Below are positions 44,977 to 57,756 of a stretch of DNA of 64,000 bases, one piece after another (position 1 is the stretch's first letter; each line of letters opens with the position of its first letter). The translations under genes were made by a program, and so were the position numbers. The notes beneath the pieces were generated by a model that was not told the origin of the DNA, ran no database searches, and worked only from the letters and a program-made list of their open reading frames with translations. Origin of the DNA: Heterostelium multicystogenum (lineage: Eukaryota > Evosea > Eumycetozoa > Acytosteliales > Acytosteliaceae); the NCBI GenBank assembly GCA_003667245.1, contig RCNN01000072.1:93310-157309 (forward strand). The letters are read 5' to 3'.

Positions 44977-47467
44977 TTATTTATATGATAGTGGTTTGTT
45001 GATGTGATCTTGAGAATGGTCAATCTTTGTCCATTCCCATCCACCTCTACCGTCAAAACAATAATTGATCGTCATGGTAAGCACGGAGTTGTTGTCTATG
45101 TGATACAGTGACTGTGGAGATTGGTCAAAGTTAGTAAATCATATTACAATTAGCAATTTTTTGAAAACTAAAAACTTACATAATGTAATTCCAAGTGTTT
45201 TGCAAGTTTCGTAAATCTTTCCTTCAACTTCGTCACTGACAGCACTGGTGCACTCATCAAGAATAGCATATTGTGGTCTGTGGTAGAATAAACGAGCCAT
45301 AGCAATTCTTTGCTTTTGTCCACCCTGTTAATTGATTTAATGTTAGATGAATGTCTGGTAATTGTAATTTTATATGAGCGAGCGTAAACTTACGGATAAT
45401 GCAGTGAACCAATCCTTGACGTCATCCCATGCCCACTGATTGATGATGGTGTTGTTTGGATCGACGGTCGATAAGAGATGAACGAGATCATCATCGGTAA
45501 ATTCCAAACTTCTTCATGTCCTCGGCGTTGTGTGGGTAGATGATTTGGTCTCTGAGAGTTCCAAGTACGAGGTATGGCTTTTGTGGGACAAAGAGAATGT
45601 CCTCCTTTCTTGGCTTGATGACAGTACCGCAGTGCAATGGCCACAATTCACCCAAGATACGGAAGAGAGAACTCTTACCACTACCGTTTGGACCAGTGAT
45701 CATAACATTCTGTTGTGGCTTGACTTCAAAGTTCAAATTTTGAACCAAAAGCTTACCCTCCGGTGATACAATCGATACATTGGAGAACTTAATAAAGTCA
45801 CCTTCGACAAACTGTCCACCACCAGTGACCGATTGCCATAGTAACGGTTTGGGAGAGTGAACGCTTGACTTGACGAAGATTGTCGGAACGCTTCTTCCAC
45901 TCAATTAACCAGTTGGAGTCGTTGGTGGTATATTGATCGGAGATACCGCTGCTCGATTGAATAGCTGGACTGCTGATATCATCATCCTCGACAATGACAA
46001 AAAGTGGATGATCCACGCTCCTTGAGTGACTTGATCATTTCAAGCAACTCTGATACACGAGAGGTATAACCAGCCATGTTTGTAATCTTGTTTCCAAGCA
46101 ATACCAACTGACCAATAGCTTGTGCCAAAGCCATCATAAGCTGAGTGTTTCTAATATAATCCTTTGTCAACTCTGTTGAATCTTTTCCAGCTGTTCCTTT
46201 AATACCTAAATAAATTGGCAATTGCCATACAACGTATCCAACAATAGATGCGCAATATTTAACTAAGAAACCATCGAAAACTAAAAAATATTAGATTAAT
46301 TAATTGTTTCATCGTATGATTTCTTTGTTTGTGGTTCGACTTACTTCCAACTAAACATCTAAGATAGCTAACATAACCTGTATGCTTGTAGATATCACCG
46401 AATGAAAGATTGATGATCTGTCTTTCTTTTCTGCTACCATCGCGTAAAAAGCAATCTCTTCGGCATTGGTAATCAATCTTTGGTGAACGGTACGGTAGTT
46501 ACCTTCGAGCTCTGATTGCTTAGCAGTGAGTTTACCAAATGGAGGCATAATCAATTTCTTGAGTGTACCAGAGATAATGAAATAACCAAACATCAACATT
46601 GGTGATCCCCAACCCATGACACCAACCAATTTGCTAGTGAAGAGAATCAAATCCAAAACTGGCTTAAATACAGTAGTATACAAATTACTCATTGAATTAC
46701 AAAAACATTTCGATGTCAGATGTTACTCTTTGATCACTATATGATTCATTAAAAAAGTGTAAGTGGCCAAAGCTTTGTCAAAATAGAACTACTACTATTA
46801 CTTACGCATTGTCGATTCTATTTGCACCACCCAAATGTGATGCTTTGTAAAAGTTGACTCCTTCCAAGTATTCACGGTGAACGTATTCCGAAAGTCTCTT
46901 ACGGAATCTCAAAGCCAAACATGTCAGTTTCGTATTTGAGTGTACTGTTGACGGAATGATGCTGGAATGGAGATCAATGCAAACTTTAGAACACCTTGAC
47001 GCATCTCCTTCCACTTACGAGCGACCAAGTTTTGTGCGTTCTTACCGGCAATCTCTGCAATCGAGACTGAAAGCATGGTACGGCAAGCAACAAGACAGTC
47101 AAAAACATCAAACTCAAGAACTCCTTTGAACGAATTGATGGGATGATGATTCTGATGATCTTTGCCAAACGTTTGAAGAAGACAGCATCGACAGTGACTC
47201 TCTTGCTCTTTGAACGATCGCCAGATCTTTCCTTGTTCTGAACAACGAGTCCGCTCTGCTTCTTGATGTCCTTCTGTGTCTTGTAGAACTTGATGAGAGT
47301 ATAAAGCACCACCACCGAGGGCAGCGAGCACCATCAACTTTTTGGTAAGTGATCGCTGGTTGGACCGACGGAAGTGAGGAGCGACAACAGCTTGTTTTGT
47401 GCTTCTCTTAACTGTTCTGTTGGTGTTGGCACCAGTCAGCGAAGCAGTCAATGTTTGTAAAAACCAT
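44977..47467 (-). CDS. Peroxisomal ABC half-transporter, ABCD family (ALD/PMP70 type)
   Basis: Imports fatty acyl-CoA or related substrates into peroxisomes. Begins MV near 47467; reading the A5 run at 47459-47463 as A4 gives [17 protein letters not shown]. The transmembrane half shows [58 protein letters not shown] and [20 protein letters not shown], all matching ABCD sequence. The nucleotide-binding domain has Walker [21 protein letters not shown] (about 45680), [20 protein letters not shown], the signature [14 protein letters not shown] split by an intron near 45394-45326, and Walker [18 protein letters not shown]. The end is [13 protein letters not shown] with stop 44979-44977. Introns near 46280-46350 and 46690-46810 are likely. 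At least six frame breaks occur (near 47455, 47300, 46940, 46370, 46020, 45840, 45500). Confidence 0.88.
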
Positions 47468-48580
47468 AGTTTTCTATTCCTACTCCACTATACTAGACTA
47501 TACTATATTTAATACTACTAAACTGCACAACTTTCGTTCTTCCAGACCTATTCTATTTTGCTATGATCTATTTTTAAAGAGTCCAAATAAATTAAAAAAA
47601 CTTCAAAAATTGGTTAATTAAATGTTTCTTTCAAAGATGTTGTTGTTGTTGTTGTTGTTTATTGGAGTAGTGTTTGTTTATTTGTTTTGTTTTTTTTTTT
47701 TTTGTATTTTTGTCTTTTTTTAATTCTATTTGTTTTTTGTGTTTTTTTTGTATTCTTATTAGTGTTATATTGTATGGGCGATATGTGGTTTTTGTGTAGG
47801 GTGTTGTTATTTAGTTGGATTACAAATAGAAAAAGGTGTTGCCAATAACAAAACAGTAACATAAATGTCTTTTGACATTTACATAATAATATGTGTGTTA
47901 CTGAATTAATTCAACATTTGTTTAAAAATTAAATTGATATTATTATAATTAAATTTACTTTATTTTTATATTTTGGTTGTCCCATGTCAATCTACAATCG
48001 ATGTTTGTTTGTGGTTGTTTGTTTGTTTCATCGAATAAGATCTTGTATAAAGCTGTTGTTATTTGTTGTTGTGATGTTGTAGTTGTTGGATTGTCATATT
48101 TTTAAAGAAAGAAATACATACATGTTTTAATTAATTTATTTTATATCTAATTATAAAGAATAATAATAGTATTATTAATCAAAAATGCGTTCAATTTTTA
48201 AAATTGAATAAGAAAAATAGTAATGTAGTTTAAGGCAAGACTACAACAACATGTTTCTTATTCACTCTTAGATTTTTTTTAGTTTGAATCGTTAGTTTAT
48301 TCCTTTTTAGTATTACAATTCGCTTATTTTTTTTATTCAAATTTTAATAAATCTTATTTTAATTAAATTAATTTGAGTTGGAAATGTTTTGGAACATTGG
48401 CAGGTTGGTTGGTTCTGGTCACCAAGTTACGATGTTTGGTTTTATTCTTTTTGAGTATAATTAGACAAAATGATATCATCGTCTCACTTTTCAGATTTAA
48501 ATGACAACATCATACTAAATAATATCTGGAAAAGATACAATAAAGTAGGTGGTTAACTCTCGGAGTTGGTAGAGTATATA
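47468..48580. other. Long T/A-rich intergenic region
   Basis: 1.1 kb with no supportable gene. Strongly T-rich around 47640-47760 (GTT repeats and poly-T), which creates a meaningless Lys/Asn-rich frame on the minus strand. It forms the ABCD upstream region and the sphingomyelinase 3' flank. Confidence 0.55.
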
Positions 48581-50399
48581 TTATGAATTCGAGTCGTAGA
48601 TGATATGTTTTAGTTTAATTAAACATGATTTTGGAAGTGATTTTATAAATTTGTATGTTTGTGATAGTTGATGAAGATCACCATTGCTCTTGTTGGCGAG
48701 ACATTGCCTGTATTGTGCGTGGTAGCCAGATGATGCTTCGCAGATGTAGTGGTCGATGCAACTCTTGCTGGTGCATGGATTGTTTGCTACATAAGGTGAG
48801 TCGGCATAAGTAGTTGCTGTAGTATTGGTTAAACAACTGGCTGTTGGCACTCATTTGATCAACGACAGCTTGCCAGGTCTGCGGCAAACATGTTGGTCAT
48901 GTTGTAGGCCGTGGTGGCGTTGTAGGCGAGTTTCCACGTTGGTGATCCGTTGGATGTTGGGCCTGAGCAACATCGGCGCGTGATAGGTCGATGATTCGAT
49001 GATGTATCCAGTTTGTTCGTCGATGGTGTAGATACGGTATGATGGGTTTTGGTTGGTGTAGGTAGTGACAGATGGGGCGACCGTAGCTGACTGCCATGGG
49101 GTGTCCATCTGCTTTGTCGTGGTAGACCTGGAACTGGTCGTTGTGGGTGTGTCCAAAGAAAAGTGCGATAATAGAATCTTCGTATCTATCGATGATTTGG
49201 TAGAATTGTTGAGCCCAAACATCAATGCAATCGGCAATGCCTGTTGGGATGTGTCCAATGATATATGCACGCTCCTTTTGCATCCTCGACAGACTGCATG
49301 GTGTTGATGAGCCACTGAAGCATTCCAGCTGGATCGGAATGTTCTGAATCATCCATAGATTCTGGTTGTTGCACCAGTTCATATTAAGTGAAATCAATCT
49401 TGTTCCAGGCAACATTTCGGCGCTGTAGTATCCACCAAGTGAAATAGTAAGAGATGTCTACATCGGAAGAAGATAGCCAGTTGGACCAGTCTTTTTCGAG
49501 CTGGTTGTAGAGCCAGTCGGCTCCTCCGGTATCGGGGAGTGGGAATGAGTTTACTGGAAACACCCTCGTGGTTTCCGATGGCTGGATACACCTGCACTCC
49601 AGGGAAGTATTTGTCCAATAAATTTGTTAATTAATGCCTGATGCATTAAGCTGAGTTTCGTGTGATTGCATCCAAACGTCGTGGGGTGGAATTGTCACCG
49701 GTCCAGAAAATATAGTCTGGTGTTAATTGTTCAGCAATGTTTGCAAGCATACTGTGTACCATTGGTAATTAACATCGCATCTGTAGTCTCCCCAATATCC
49801 AGCGGCTGGTTGTTCCCCAGTACGTCCATCGGCAGCACGACAACAAACAGGTTGACCACATGCTGCATTCATTCCAGCCACATAGAACTGGTCGATATGG
49901 AAATCGGTCAAATGCAAAATAGTTTTAGTGGGATTACCTTTGGAAGGAGGCACTGGTGGAACATGGGGTGGTTTTGGAGTTTGGGAATACCACTGATCCA
50001 TTGTAGTTGGGTGGAGTAAATGGACAAATTCCAACGAATCCACAAATATAATATGGTGAAAATGTTTTGTTTTGCTACAATTTCAAAAAGTTTCATTTCT
50101 AAATAATGGAATAATTCCTTGACACTAAATACATTCATTTTAATTTAGAGATTAAATTAGATTAGAATCAGATCTGTATTATACAACATATAGAGGTTTA
50201 TAAGTTCTACATACAACATCTGCTTTCTCAATATGGAATAAGGTGCAAAAGTCGATTGCAAACTTGATGATTTCATCTGCATTTTTACCAGAGTTTGATA
50301 AATCCTGTAGCGATGTGACAAACAGTTGTACAAAGATCACATGTCAATCCTTCCAATGCCAATAGATTTTCAGCAGTATGGTAGCTCTGAATTTATATT
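48581..50399 (-). CDS. Acid sphingomyelinase (saposin-B plus metallophosphoesterase)
   Basis: Lysosomal or secreted enzyme that hydrolyses sphingomyelin to ceramide. A saposin-B segment comes first: LALEGLTCDLCTTVCHIATG then NADEIIKFAIDFCTLFHIEK (about 50390-50220). An intron near 50212-50120 leads into CQGIIPLFRNETF. There the A5 run at 50085-50089 read as A4 restores TFEIVAKQN. The dimetal site is complete: LHLTDFHIDQFY, YIFWTGDN, VYPAIGNHEG, AYIIGHIPTG and FFGHTHNDQF. The zinc-enzyme motif CGQPVCCRAADG is also typical. The C-terminal region CTSKSCIDHYICEASSGYHA ends at 48581. Frame breaks occur near 50040, 49720, 49560, 49400, 49080 and 48850. The start codon and signal peptide are not resolved upstream of 50399. 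D. discoideum has several sgm genes; I cannot say which this matches. Confidence 0.88.
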
Positions 50400-51261
50400 T
50401 ATTTATATGAACATTAATTGTCTTTTCATTATTGGAACTTAATGAATGTGATTAAAATTATAAAATCTGAAAAAAATAAAAATACAAAATATTAATCCTA
50501 TTCCCAATTTTATTTTATTATTAATAATTCATTTTTATCTGTATAATATTAAAAATATAGCAATGAATAATAGGATTGAATTTAAGAATAATAATAATAT
50601 AAAGGTTTTATTATTATTATTATTATTAGTATAAATTTATAAGGTTGTTTGTTTGTTTTTTTTTTTTTGGTTTAATTTATTTTTTTTAAATAAAAGTAAG
50701 AAATAATATTTATTAATTAATGTTTGTGTGTGTGTTGAAAAAATTTAAAAGTGATTTTCAATCTTTTTGATAATTAGTTGATGATGATTTTGGTGGGGGT
50801 TAGAAATGGATTAGGGGGTAATTTTTCGTAGGATTTTGGTTCTTTACAAGTTCTATGTCCGAAACAAAAATCTGTAGATTTCAAACACTTTTTGGTAGGT
50901 GCTAAGTTTTGTGGTTGAAAACATTGATTGACATTTTATGGAGTTGAATGACAGATAGATATTTTTATTCACAGAGGCAGATACCAAATTTTTTCCATAC
51001 ACAACAAGTTTGAAGTATTGAGAAAGCGATATTCAAACTTTACTTTGAGGTTTATATGAAAAATCATCATCATCCTCATTATTAATATGATTAAGATTTA
51101 TTTTATTTTGATTTGCTGCTTTGTGTTGATGAGTTTGTTCGCGCGAGTCGACTACTTTGACAGATGCTGTAAAGCAATGCCAAAAGGACACTAATGAAAT
51201 ATCACATTTGTTCGGTTCACTTTTCACTCAAAACATACAAACAGATTTGAATGATTTTTCT
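50400..51261. other. Intergenic spacer
   Basis: Probable first exon or promoter of the sphingomyelinase gene near 50400-50480, then A/T-rich sequence with ATT repeat (50595-50630) and poly-T (50650-50690). No independent gene is seen. Confidence 0.45.
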
Positions 51262-52760
51262 TTAAATAGTGAGCTTCTTGATGTATTCCTCAATTTGATC
51301 GACATCAGAAATGTTGTTCTTGGAAGACCACTCTTTAATTTCTCCTACTGCTTTTCCTATTTTTTGACCGGCCTCTGGATGATGCTTCTTGACCAGCTCT
51401 CCTATGTTTTACGCTTTTTTGGAACGTCGTTTTTTTTTTTAGCACCCTCAACTAATTCGTATGTGATTGGACCAACCTCTGTGATGAATAGCGTCCAAAA
51501 CTAACTCTTTCTTGTTGATCTTTGATCGAATTGAAATACTTGGGAAATCAAATGGTTGTTTTGCTTGCGGCTGCTGGTTTGCTCTTTTTCTTGTCAGCAG
51601 TTGATTCTTCGGTAGTAGTGGTTGTGGTAGTAGTTGTTGTTTCTTTCTTTTCTGGGGCAATATAGTGCAAAATATGATCTAGATCTTGGATCTCATCAAT
51701 TGAAAATCCAATTTGGAATGAAATTGCTATCAACTGGCTTTTCCTTTTTGGATGATGGGCAAGTGTAACGTGGATGATGTTGTTGGCGGATGGTACAAAC
51801 AGAAACCTTGAGTGCAAGAGCGGCACCAGAGATACCAACACCCTCAACCTTAGCTGCACCTTCTTTCCAACGGCAAAGTCATTGTGATCAACAGGTGGTT
51901 GAACCTTCTTGAGTCCTCCACAAAGCAGGTGAGTGAGCATTGAGATTCATTGTGGCATGGTGGCACTTGATCTCCCATTCCTTTGAAAATCGAACCAGCT
52001 CTTGATTTTTGTGGTGTGAATGTTCGTCGAGAAGAGCGCATGAGTGTAGCTGACCAATTTACGCATCTTGTAAGTGATGGAGTTCCATTCTTTTGCGATC
52101 AAACTTTTCAACCAAATCCATCTCAAAGGTGTTCATCCAAGTATCTTGGAGGCTCATCAAATGTAGATGACTTCGCATTTAACACCATGGAGCTTTGAGA
52201 GTTCCTTTCTGAACTTCTCTACATGCTTGTATACGATCCTCGTAGATATTCAATGTTTTGATTCTGTTATTATACTGGGAGAGGAGACGCTTGATGTAGT
52301 TCATCTTGAAATCAAAGGTTGGCTCTACTTCCTTGTCCTTTTGACGAATGTTTCTTTCAAACCAATGTGATTCATTTCGATTCCGTTGCTCTTGAGAATA
52401 CGTTCGATGATATCGCTGTAAGAGTGTGGTACGTCCGGTCAGCAAAGTGGTGACAGTGTCGTTGGAATTCATTGACTTCTTGACTGCGGCAAGCACGTGG
52501 GTATTGAACCCAGTCCTCGGTCGGTGCCATTTGGCACGTAAGGGTGGTCTAGAGTCAGAGTTTCCTGGAACCAACCCAAACCACCTGGTTCCGATGGCAT
52601 TGCCTTCAGCTTTCCAATCATATGTGCATGCCAAAGAGCTGGATTTGGCTCTGGTGATTTGAAGAGCGTTTCCATCGAAATCAAAGATATTCAAAGTCAG
52701 GTTTCCACTAGTGCTATTTACTTTTTTGACCTCCTTGATATCAATATTCGAGGCAATCAT
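51262..52760 (-). CDS. Swiss-Army-Knife-type HAD protein (RNA-repair-like)
   Basis: Starts MIASNIDIKEVKKVN at 52760. The HAD phosphatase core is LNIFDFDGNA followed, in a shifted frame, by LFKSPEPNPALWHAHMIGKL and GGLGWFQETLTLDHPYVP. Next are TVTTLLTGRTTLLQR (about 52440) and FDFKMNYIKRLLSQYNNRIK then NIYEDR (about 52240), the order seen in the SAK HAD family. The C-terminal half has CHHATMNLNA (about 51945), GVGISGAALALKVSV and HVTLAHHPKRKS (about 51745), resembling the family's 2H/ligase-associated region. A Thr/Lys-rich linker and a helical tail (IGELVKKHHPEAGQKIGKAV) end at 51262. Frame changes near 52690, 52520, 52080, 51900, 51780 and 51560 interrupt it. These proteins are predicted to act on RNA ends, but function is unproven. 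Confidence 0.75.
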
Positions 52761-53143
52761 CGACTACAATTTACATTAGACGATGCCCTTTTCCGAATCT
52801 GAAGAAGAATATCGATAACTATAACATATTATCCATTCTTTTAGTATAATAATAATATGATAGTAATTTAATTATACAAAACAAATAAAACAAAATAAGA
52901 TAAATTATATAAATACAAAAACTATAATAATAATAATAATATATACAAAGGTTAAATCTGTAATACTAAATTTACTTGTTTTTCTTCAAAGTTAGTATTA
53001 GATACTAGTACCAACTATAAAGTATACTTTAGTATAGTATCAAAGATTGAAATAATAATGTTACAAACTTATCAAATCTTTATATTTTATCAAAGAGAAA
53101 GCGACTACTGTTGTAGTTAACACTAGGTTTTTTTCAAACTTTT

Positions 53144-53326
53144 TTAAATTAAAATTCTATAAAAAATCCCTGAATCAAAAATAGCAATCTTTGGAGCAGC
53201 TTGATCAGATGACCTATATGGTGTTTTTTGAATTTTAGATTTTTCTAATCCATATTTCATTAACCTTTTATTTCTAACATTAATAAATCGAGATGAATTG
53301 AAAGAATGAAAGTTTATCACAGCCAT
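53144..53326 (-). CDS. Small hypothetical protein (60 aa), doubtful
   Basis: Open frame from ATG at 53326, MAVINFHSFNSSRFINVRNK, to a stop at 53144. It is basic with no recognisable domain. Codon composition is more coding-like than other short frames nearby, but nothing else supports it. It could also be part of a spliced gene. Confidence 0.25.
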   Translation of the reverse strand: MAVINFHSFNSSRFINVRNKRLMKYGLEKSKIQKTPYRSSDQAAPKIAIFDSGIFYRILI

Positions 53327-53877
53327 TATTATTAATAATATTATTATTATTAACAACAATTGAAAAACTTATGAAAAAAGATTATTGTTAATTATTTTAA
53401 ATTATCAAGTTTAATAAAAATGGAGAAATAAAAAAACAACAACAGTTAACAATAAAAATCAAATATTACAACATCATGAAATTTAATGAATGAATGGAAT
53501 GGAATGGTTGGCTCTGGGTGAGATAAGATATTCAATTACATAGCATCGCTGTTGTCAATTGTGTGTTTAAAATAAAAATCAATTTAACACCTTTTGTTGA
53601 TGTTGATTTTATTAACTGAAATAAACTCCTTTATTAAATGGTTGAAGTTAAGTTATAATCAAAATTATTATTATTATTGTCACAAATTTAATAAAATAAT
53701 AATCAATCAATCAATCATTCTATCCATTCAAGTAATCAATATTATTATTCATTTTTCATTTTGCATTGAATTATAAATTACTTATTCCAAAATAAATAGT
53801 TATCCATAACATAAATCTTAATCTTAATTCGTAGTTATATATAATATTTATTAGTTTTTGTTATTTACCTTTTAAAA
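53327..53877. other. Divergent spacer
   Basis: AT-rich, with AATC repeats at 53700-53718. No gene is seen. Confidence 0.45.
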
Positions 53878-54264
53878 ATGTCATCAATTGTCACTCCATT
53901 ACCTGCAAGTAAGTTAGAATTGATTGCCATTGAAATTTCTTTGATCTAATATAGTTACTAATGCTTGTTTTTATTCTATTGATATTTTAAGATAAAGCTG
54001 GTGGAAGAAGAAATAGGTTCCCCAAAATCACATGGACACAAGTCAAATGATCCACCCATCATTACATCATTCGTTTCTGGCATGGATCCAGTAATCAAGG
54101 TGAATCAACCTGTTGTTGCTAACACAGAGCTATCATCGTCTCCCAAATTGAACTCCAGCTCAAGTCACAATACTAAACTATTTGCTAGTACCTACTCTCC
54201 ACCTCAGCCAACACACTCTGAGAGACACGTATCAAACAACCACACCATTAACCAACCAAGATGA
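53878..54264 (+). CDS. Small two-exon protein with Arg-rich N-terminus, function unknown
   Basis: Exon 1 (53878-53908, MSSIVTPLPA) ends at a GTAAGT donor. The intron to 53991 splices in phase to NKAGGRRNRFPKITWTQVK, after which the frame stops. One base of adjustment near 54047 continues into SNDPPIITSFVSGMDPVIKV, a Ser/Asn-rich stretch and the end VSNNHTINQPR at 54264. I do not recognise it. The patch GGRRNRFPKITWTQ looks like a conserved motif rather than low complexity, so the short form and the joined form (about 100 residues) are both possible. Confidence 0.5.
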
Positions 54265-54265
54265 T

Positions 54266-54580
54266 ATAATAGCACCATCCATCAGGCAACCTATTATTCC
54301 CTACATCAAGACTAATTAACTCTATTAGCATAATTTGTACATAATAGTATCAACAACTAGATCCTTTACTAAAAATTTAATTTGGTTTTGGATTAACAAA
54401 ACAACACACATGTTTTGAATTGAAATTCATTGTAAAATATTAATAAAATCATTAAATTTAAAACATGAACATAATCTTATTGCCCAAAGTTGTCAAATGA
54501 AAAAAACAAATATTCTTTATTCATAACTTCTATTAGTTATTGGGATTAAGATACAACCTTATTATATCATATAATTAACT
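54266..54580. other. Intergenic spacer
   Basis: AT-rich DNA before the DJ-1 start. Nothing supportable in it. Confidence 0.5.
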
Positions 54581-55265
54581 ATGGATAAAATAGTATTAGT
54601 AGCAATTGCTGATGGATCTGAGGAGATGGAGTTGACAATCATTGTTGATGTCCTCAGAAGAGCAGGTGCAAAAGTAACCGTTGCATCTGTTTCTGGTAAT
54701 CTTCAAGTAGGTCGTTGTACTATTGATTTCCCCGAAATGATCTTTATAAACTAACTATGCTGCTCAAAGATAGATGGCTCCAGACATATTAAAAATAGTT
54801 GCTGATGAGCTAATTGAGAACCTGAACCATAATACTAACTGGGATTTGAGTAAAATATTCAAAATAAATGTAAAAATGAGATATGATTTCTTACCAATGA
54901 TTCTTTTTCATTCAAGTTGCTTTGCCAGGTGGAATGCCAGGTGCTACTAATCTATCAAATTGTAAACATCTTATTGATTTGTTGACCAAGCAAAAAGAAA
55001 GTCCGAAACTATTGTCTGCTATATGTGCATCGCCTGCGGTTGTCCTCAATAAGCATTCGCTCCTCGGAGAGAAGGCAACTTGTTATCCATCCAAGACTTA
55101 CTCTGATCAGCTTGGCCAAAAATTTGTTGATCAAAGAGTTGTTGTGGATCATACATAATTACATCGCAAGGCCCAGGAACAAGTTTTGAATTCGCACTAG
55201 AGTTGGTCAACCAACTCTTTGGAAAAGAGAAACAAAGTGAAATCTCTAAACAACTTGTCATGTAA
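54581..55265 (+). CDS. DJ-1/PARK7-family protein
   Basis: Cysteine-dependent DJ-1/PfpI protein, linked in other organisms to oxidative-stress protection and deglycase-like activity. Exons 54581-54706, 54770-54849 and 54917-55265. The start [20 protein letters not shown] holds the conserved Glu, and [18 protein letters not shown] is typical. The break in exon 2 disappears if the A5 run at 54791-54795 is A4, giving [13 protein letters not shown]. Exon 3 has [12 protein letters not shown] and the nucleophile elbow [17 protein letters not shown] with the reactive Cys. A second break near 55155 separates VDQRVVVDH from [20 protein letters not shown], the usual DJ-1 ending. Total about 190 residues, normal for the family. 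Confidence 0.92.
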
Positions 55266-55426
55266 AGCCTAATAAATAGGTGAGAGCTCTGTATTATTTT
55301 AAATGTTTTATGTATTGTTTTTATTTAAGTTATATATTTAATGGAAACATGGAAAGGCAAAAGTTTAGATTAGGCAAGATATTATTGATTGATTGATTGA
55401 AAAGTCGGACAGGTTCGCCAAATTGT

Positions 55427-57280
55427 TTACTTCTTTGACTTCTTCTCCTCCTTCTTGTCTTTCTTTGATGATTTCTTCTCTTCCTTGTCTTCCTTCTTCT
55501 CTTTCTTTGATGACTTCTTCTCTTCCTTCTTTTCTTCCTTGTCTTCGGATTTCTTCTTCTTTGATGGCTTCTCGTCAACCTCCATTGAATCCTCTTCCTT
55601 CTTGTCCTTCTTTGAAGACTTCTTCTCTTCCTTCTTTTCTTCCTTCTTCTCTTCTTTCTTCTCCTTCTTTGATGACTTCTCTTCCTTCTCTTCGACCTTT
55701 TGTTTCTTTGAGGACTTCTTTGATGGTTTCTTTCGACTACATCTTCCATGTCGTCTGCTGAACGCTTATTTGATTCAGAAAAATCTACGATAAAGCATTG
55801 GATTAGTACATCTTTAAATGATGGGTTGTCTTGTCTTGTTGTTAGTTGCATACCTTTTTCAACTTCTTTAATAACCTCTCTCATAACATCTAAATTTCTC
55901 TTTTGGAGAAACACCGCTGGTGAAGAACTCTAATCTGTCGTCAACTTGCTTCTTCAAAGTCAAAACCAAACTTGTCGGTTGGATTCTCAGAGAAACAATC
56001 GATTCTGGTGGCAATTGATACTTTATTGGCAAGACATCTAGAAATTCTACCCTTATTCTTTGGTGTAGCTTTAGAGATGAATCCAGATTTTATAAATAAT
56101 ACCGTACTTTGGTGTCTTTCCACGAACCTTGATAGCTCTATAATAATGAACAGCGATGTTAATATTGATTCGATAGTGTGTACTTGGTTGTTTTACTATT
56201 ATAATTTACCTGAATAAAGCTTTCTCGGCACCGAGAATTTGAACGGTGGAAGCTGGATATTGGCAAGATTGGTGAGTGAACCGGCACGGGCAATCAATTG
56301 AGCACCAACACGGTCACCAATGAGGGTTTGAAGATTTGGTGCAATGTCACGCATCTTCTTGGCGAGAGATATTGCTCCAAGGAGTCACGGTATTCGTGGA
56401 GAGAGATGACACGGTCGGCAAAATGTATAATTGATTCCAAATCGATGGTGGAGATATCAGTACCCATAGATGACTTTCCGGCACTGAAAATGTCTTTGGC
56501 GAGTTGCTTCGTCACCATCGACGATCTTCTTGATGTCCTCGATCATCTCTTCGTTCAATGAGGACTTGTTCTCGATCAACTTGACCAAACGTGCAAAGTG
56601 AATGTTCTCCTTGACGATCTTGATCAACTCTGGGAAATGCCAAGCGTACCACTCACGGACACGCATGTGGAATGTGTTTAAGATCCTTGTCCAATTGCTC
56701 CAATGTGCTGATGGCTTGAATAATCATATTGTCGACTTTGTGTACGTTGAACTTTACCTTGGATCTAGAGTAACTGTGTCCAAGACCAAGTTGTGCCTTT
56801 ACTAAATCTCTATCCTTCAACTTGGTGAAAGAGTTGATGTGTAATCTAATGCAACGCAAAATTTCCTGTAATTTTCAAGAGGTGGCTTTGAGTTAGGAAC
56901 AGTGCGCTTGGGGTAAATGGGGATTTGGACTTACGTGTGTGAGGGCGTTGGAGATACAGTTGATGAGGTTGACTCCTGGATGGAGGCAGCCAACTTGTTG
57001 TCAGAGACACCGAGAACGACACCAGATGATTTCTTCAAGGTTTGCTTGAGGAAAGACTTGAGGGAGTCGGTCAAGATACCTTCAGAGATAGAGTTGATGT
57101 TTTCAAGGGCCTCTTGAGCAGAGGTGAATGGCAACTCACCAATCAACTTGGCGGCCTTTGAGAACTTATCGAAATCTTGCATCGACTTTTGTACGGTGGC
57201 ATTTTGAAATTTGTTCGGTTTCGCTCAAACTGAAGATGTTGAATCCAGTTGAAGTTTCAAAAAAGAATGTGTGTTGCCAT
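55427..57280 (-). CDS. nop56: NOP56 box C/D snoRNP core protein
   Basis: Nucleolar scaffold for box C/D snoRNA-guided 2'-O-methylation of rRNA. Start ATG at 57280; the A6 run at 57259-57264 read as A5 gives [20 protein letters not shown], matching family N-termini. Then [52 protein letters not shown] with [44 protein letters not shown], and the Nop domain with [30 protein letters not shown], then after an intron [12 protein letters not shown] and [20 protein letters not shown]. The C-terminus is a long Lys/Glu KKEEKKSS repeat tail ending at 55427. Frame breaks: near 57220, 56950, 56690, 56500, 56370, 56110, 55930 and 55740. It is divergent from UBA5. Confidence 0.93.
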
Positions 57281-57756
57281 GGTGTTTTATTTCTGTTTTC
57301 GACGTCGATTAATTCCACTTGTACTAACTAATATAGAGGTACTAAATAGATAGATAAATAGAACTAAGGATATGGATCAAAAAAAAAAAAAAAAACTAAA
57401 ATATTATCAATTTCTTATTTTCTTTGACGAGTAAAAACTATCGTGCGTTTTTTTCAAAACATATTAAAAAAATATTGAAAAAAATTGAAAATAAATCAAC
57501 AAACAATCAAGCGACTTTTGTTTTTTAGAAATTAGAACTTCCGGAAACTACATGTTTTTGGATTGTGGTGTGTTGGCAGATGATTATCATTATTACAAAT
57601 TAGTAATAATTAATATTAATTTTACAATCACCTATTTTATAAATAGATTTGTATTTATTAGTTTGTCAAGTCAACAAATAAAGTAATAGTTATAGTTTAG
57701 TTATAGGTTATATAGTTTAGATATAAAGTTCTAAGAAGACAAAGCAGAAATAAACA
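57281..57756. promoter_or_regulatory. Shared upstream region of NOP56 and UBA5
   Basis: 475 bases between divergent start codons. It contains A-runs at 57377-57396 and 57470-57490 and is otherwise A/T-rich. It must hold both promoters if the genes start where called. Confidence 0.5.

Noticed and set aside
47659..47862. Minus-strand Lys/Asn/Thr-rich open frame
   Set aside because: It comes from a T-rich, GTT-repeat spacer, with no domain or codon structure.
55393..55793. Two long plus-strand Ser/Phe-rich frames
   Set aside because: They are antisense to the Lys/Glu-rich tail of NOP56 (AAG/GAA codons).
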